32,225 nt of DNA from positions 1 through 32,225 of the forward strand of contig CADEGS010000020.1 of assembly GCA_902826945.1 (NCBI GenBank). Reading direction: 5' to 3'. The position numbers and the translations under genes are program-made. Of this stretch, positions 30,762 to 32,225 are shown piece after piece (within the stretch, counting starts at the first letter, position 1; the number at the start of each line of letters is the position of its first letter). The notes under the pieces were generated by a model. The model searched no databases, was not told the origin of the DNA, and saw only the letters and a program-made list of their open reading frames with translations. The DNA is from an uncultured bacterium (GTDB lineage Bacteria; Planctomycetota; UBA1135; GCA-002686595).

Positions 30762-31813
30762 GGCCCGCGCCTCCCCCAGGTCGCGTGCGAGAGCCAGGCC
30801 AGCGCGTAGGCCAGCGTCGCGGGCAGCAGGAACCACGGGTAGAGGTCGTAGGCCTCCTCGTAGCGCACCTCGCGGCGCGGCGTGCGCTCGAGCGACTCGA
30901 TCTCCTCGTAGATCTGCTCCAGGCTGGCCTGGTCGCGCGCGCGGTAGAAGCGCCCGCCGGTGACCTCGGCGATCGCCTCGAGCTCGCTCGTGTCCGGCTC
31001 GGCCTCGGTCGCGACCCAGCGGCTGAGCACCGGACTGATCTCGCACACGAAGCGCGCCGCGAAGACGGTGTACACGCGGATGCCGAGCTCGGCCGCCAGC
31101 TCGGCCGCGGCGCGCGGCTGGATGTCGGTGACGTTGTTCTGGCCGTCGGTCAGGAGCACGACGATGCGCGACTTCGCGTCGCTCTCGCGCAGGAGCGCCA
31201 CCGCCTTCGCCAGCGCCACCCCGATCGCGGTGCCGTCCTCGCCCTGCACGCGCGCCAGCTCGACGCCGTCCAGGAAGCCGGTCAGCGCGCCCGCGTCGAG
31301 CGTGAACGGGCACAGGAGGCGCGGGTAGCGCGCGAAGGTCAGGAGCGCGACGTTGTCCGCGGCGTCCTCGCGGTCGGTCATGCGCCGCTCGGCGAAGGCG
31401 CCCACGACCTCCTTCACGACGTCCAGGCGCGTGCGGCCCTCTTCCAGGTCGGGCGCCGCCATCGAGCCCGAGCGGTCGAGCGCGAGCACGATGTCCACCC
31501 CCTCGGAGACGACGTCGTGCTGCACGTTGCCGCGCAGGGGCCGCGCCAGCGCGACCACCGCCGCCGCGACGCCCAGCACCTGCAGCAGGCCGGGGAGCCA
31601 CAGGAAGCGCTGGCGCAAGGAGCGCGGCAGGCCGTCCGCCATGCCGACGATCGCCGGCAGGCCGGCGCGCGCGCGCGCCCGCCGGCGACGGCCCCACAGG
31701 TAGAGGAGCGGGGCGAGCGGCAAGAGCGCCAGGAACCACGGGTCGGCGAAGGAGTAGTCGCCGAAGACCGGCAGCACGCCGCTGGCGGCGCTCGGGAGGG
31801 CCTCGGGGCTCAC
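30758..31813 (-). CDS. batA: BatA-like VWA-domain membrane protein
   Basis: A 351-residue protein. Two N-terminal membrane segments (FLALLPLAPLLYLWG near residue 27 and FLWLPGLLQVLGVAAAVVAL near 72) are followed by a VWA domain. The complete MIDAS is D113-R-S115-G-S117 in LALDRSGSMAAPDL, Thr in GEDGTAIGVALAKA and Asp in VVLLTDGQNNVTD. GGRFYRARDQASLEQIYEEI is the typical BatA C-terminal helix, and a last membrane helix follows (FLLPATLAYALAWL). GTG 31813 overlaps the upstream stop as GTGA. BatA and BatB are paralogues and likely interact. MoxR-type ATPase and DUF58 genes are normally further upstream, outside this window. Confidence 0.93.
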   Translation of the reverse strand: MSPEALPSAASGVLPVFGDYSFADPWFLALLPLAPLLYLWGRRRRARARAGLPAIVGMADGLPRSLRQRFLWLPGLLQVLGVAAAVVALARPLRGNVQHDVVSEGVDIVLALDRSGSMAAPDLEEGRTRLDVVKEVVGAFAERRMTDREDAADNVALLTFARYPRLLCPFTLDAGALTGFLDGVELARVQGEDGTAIGVALAKAVALLRESDAKSRIVVLLTDGQNNVTDIQPRAAAELAAELGIRVYTVFAARFVCEISPVLSRWVATEAEPDTSELEAIAEVTGGRFYRARDQASLEQIYEEIESLERTPRREVRYEEAYDLYPWFLLPATLAYALAWLSHATWGRRGP

Positions 31814-32225
31814 GCGCGCGCCTCCTCCGGCAGGCGGCCGAGGAGCGCGTGCTCGACGGCGCCGAACAGCTCGTCCGTGCCCCACGGCGAGAGGCGCTCG
31901 CCGCCGTACTTGATCGCGGCCAGGCGCGCGAGGAGCTCGCGCAGCTCCTCGGCCGCCGCGGGCGCGAGGTCGCCGTCCCGCTGCGCGCGCGCCAGCCACT
32001 CCTCGTCGGTCAGCCCCGCGCGCGCGCCGCCGCGCGCGCCGCGCTCGTCCACGGCGCGGCGCACGAGGTGCGAGAGCTCGAACAGCGCGGCGCGCGACTC
32101 GCCCGCGCGCGCCGCGCCGCGCAGGCGCGCGAGCTCCTCGGGCACGCGCGGGCGCGGGGGCCCGCCGGCGCGCGCGCCGCGGCGCGCGGCGAAGGCGCCG
32201 AGCGCGAGCGCGAGCGGCGAGAGCG
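31810..32225 (-). CDS. DUF4381-like protein upstream of batA (partial, 5' end missing)
   Basis: The frame is open to the right edge, so only the last ~138 residues are seen. The visible part begins with a hydrophobic stretch (LSPLALALGAFAARRGAR), probably the end of a membrane helix, then basic/Pro-rich sequence and helices. PEELARLRGAARAGESRAAL, then ELSHLVRRAVDE, then LTDEEWLARAQRDGDL and ELRELLARLAAIKYGGERL fit the small membrane protein (DUF4381 type) often encoded between the DUF58 gene and batA. The match is by pattern and position only. Its TGA overlaps the batA GTG (GTGA at 31813-31810). Internal GTG 32145 could be mistaken for the start, but the coding pattern continues upstream of it. 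Confidence 0.65.
   Translation of the reverse strand, partial: LSPLALALGAFAARRGARAGGPPRPRVPEELARLRGAARAGESRAALFELSHLVRRAVDERGARGGARAGLTDEEWLARAQRDGDLAPAAAEELRELLARLAAIKYGGERLSPWGTDELFGAVEHALLGRLPEEARA

Overview
The window is a dense, very GC-rich bacterial segment (by eye well above 70% G+C, third codon positions almost always G or C) with 27 protein genes and almost no non-coding DNA. I saw no rRNA, tRNA, CRISPR array, insertion sequence or phage gene. A Planctomycetota origin is my first guess. It rests on a complete Bat (VWA) operon, several sulfatase-fold proteins, a large set of GT4 glycosyltransferases and atypical minor pilins. This is an inference: no marker gene here settles the phylum.

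Layout. 1-272 is the 3' end of rho. 280-4702 is a first glycan island: a GT4 behind rho, then a convergent pair on the minus strand, a GT4 with a long coiled-coil tail followed by a GT2. 4938-9049 (+) is a minor-pilin operon in PilV-PilW-PilX order; its last gene carries a CXXCH haem-c-type motif. A hairpin at 9071-9103 separates it from trxB (minus). 10209-11219 is an inositol-monophosphatase-family gene. 11221-14240 (minus) is an ABC exporter pair plus a small molybdopterin (sulfite-oxidase-fold) enzyme. 14336-15541 is an SGNH-type membrane-anchored protein whose promoter suggests a leaderless mRNA. 15510-16358 (minus) is prephenate dehydratase. 16662-19212 (+) holds a histidine phosphatase, a GT4 and a parvulin-type lipoprotein.

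19225-32225 is the most striking part: one minus-strand block of eleven genes in about 13 kb, with junctions of 4-nt overlap or gaps of at most 35 nt. It starts with a partial DUF4381-like gene, then BatA, BatB, a BatC-like Gln/Glu-rich protein, BatD and BatE. It continues without a break into a sulfatase-fold protein that has lost its catalytic residues, three GT4 glycosyltransferases and a lipoprotein sulfatase-fold enzyme. The layout suggests that an envelope-associated VWA/Bat machine and a cell-surface glycan pathway are expressed together.

Nine gene junctions use the same GTGA stop/start overlap, so translational coupling is the rule here. The strongest leads are the haem-motif pilin, the dead sulfatase inside the Bat/glycan operon, and the GT4 with a repeat-built coiled-coil tail.
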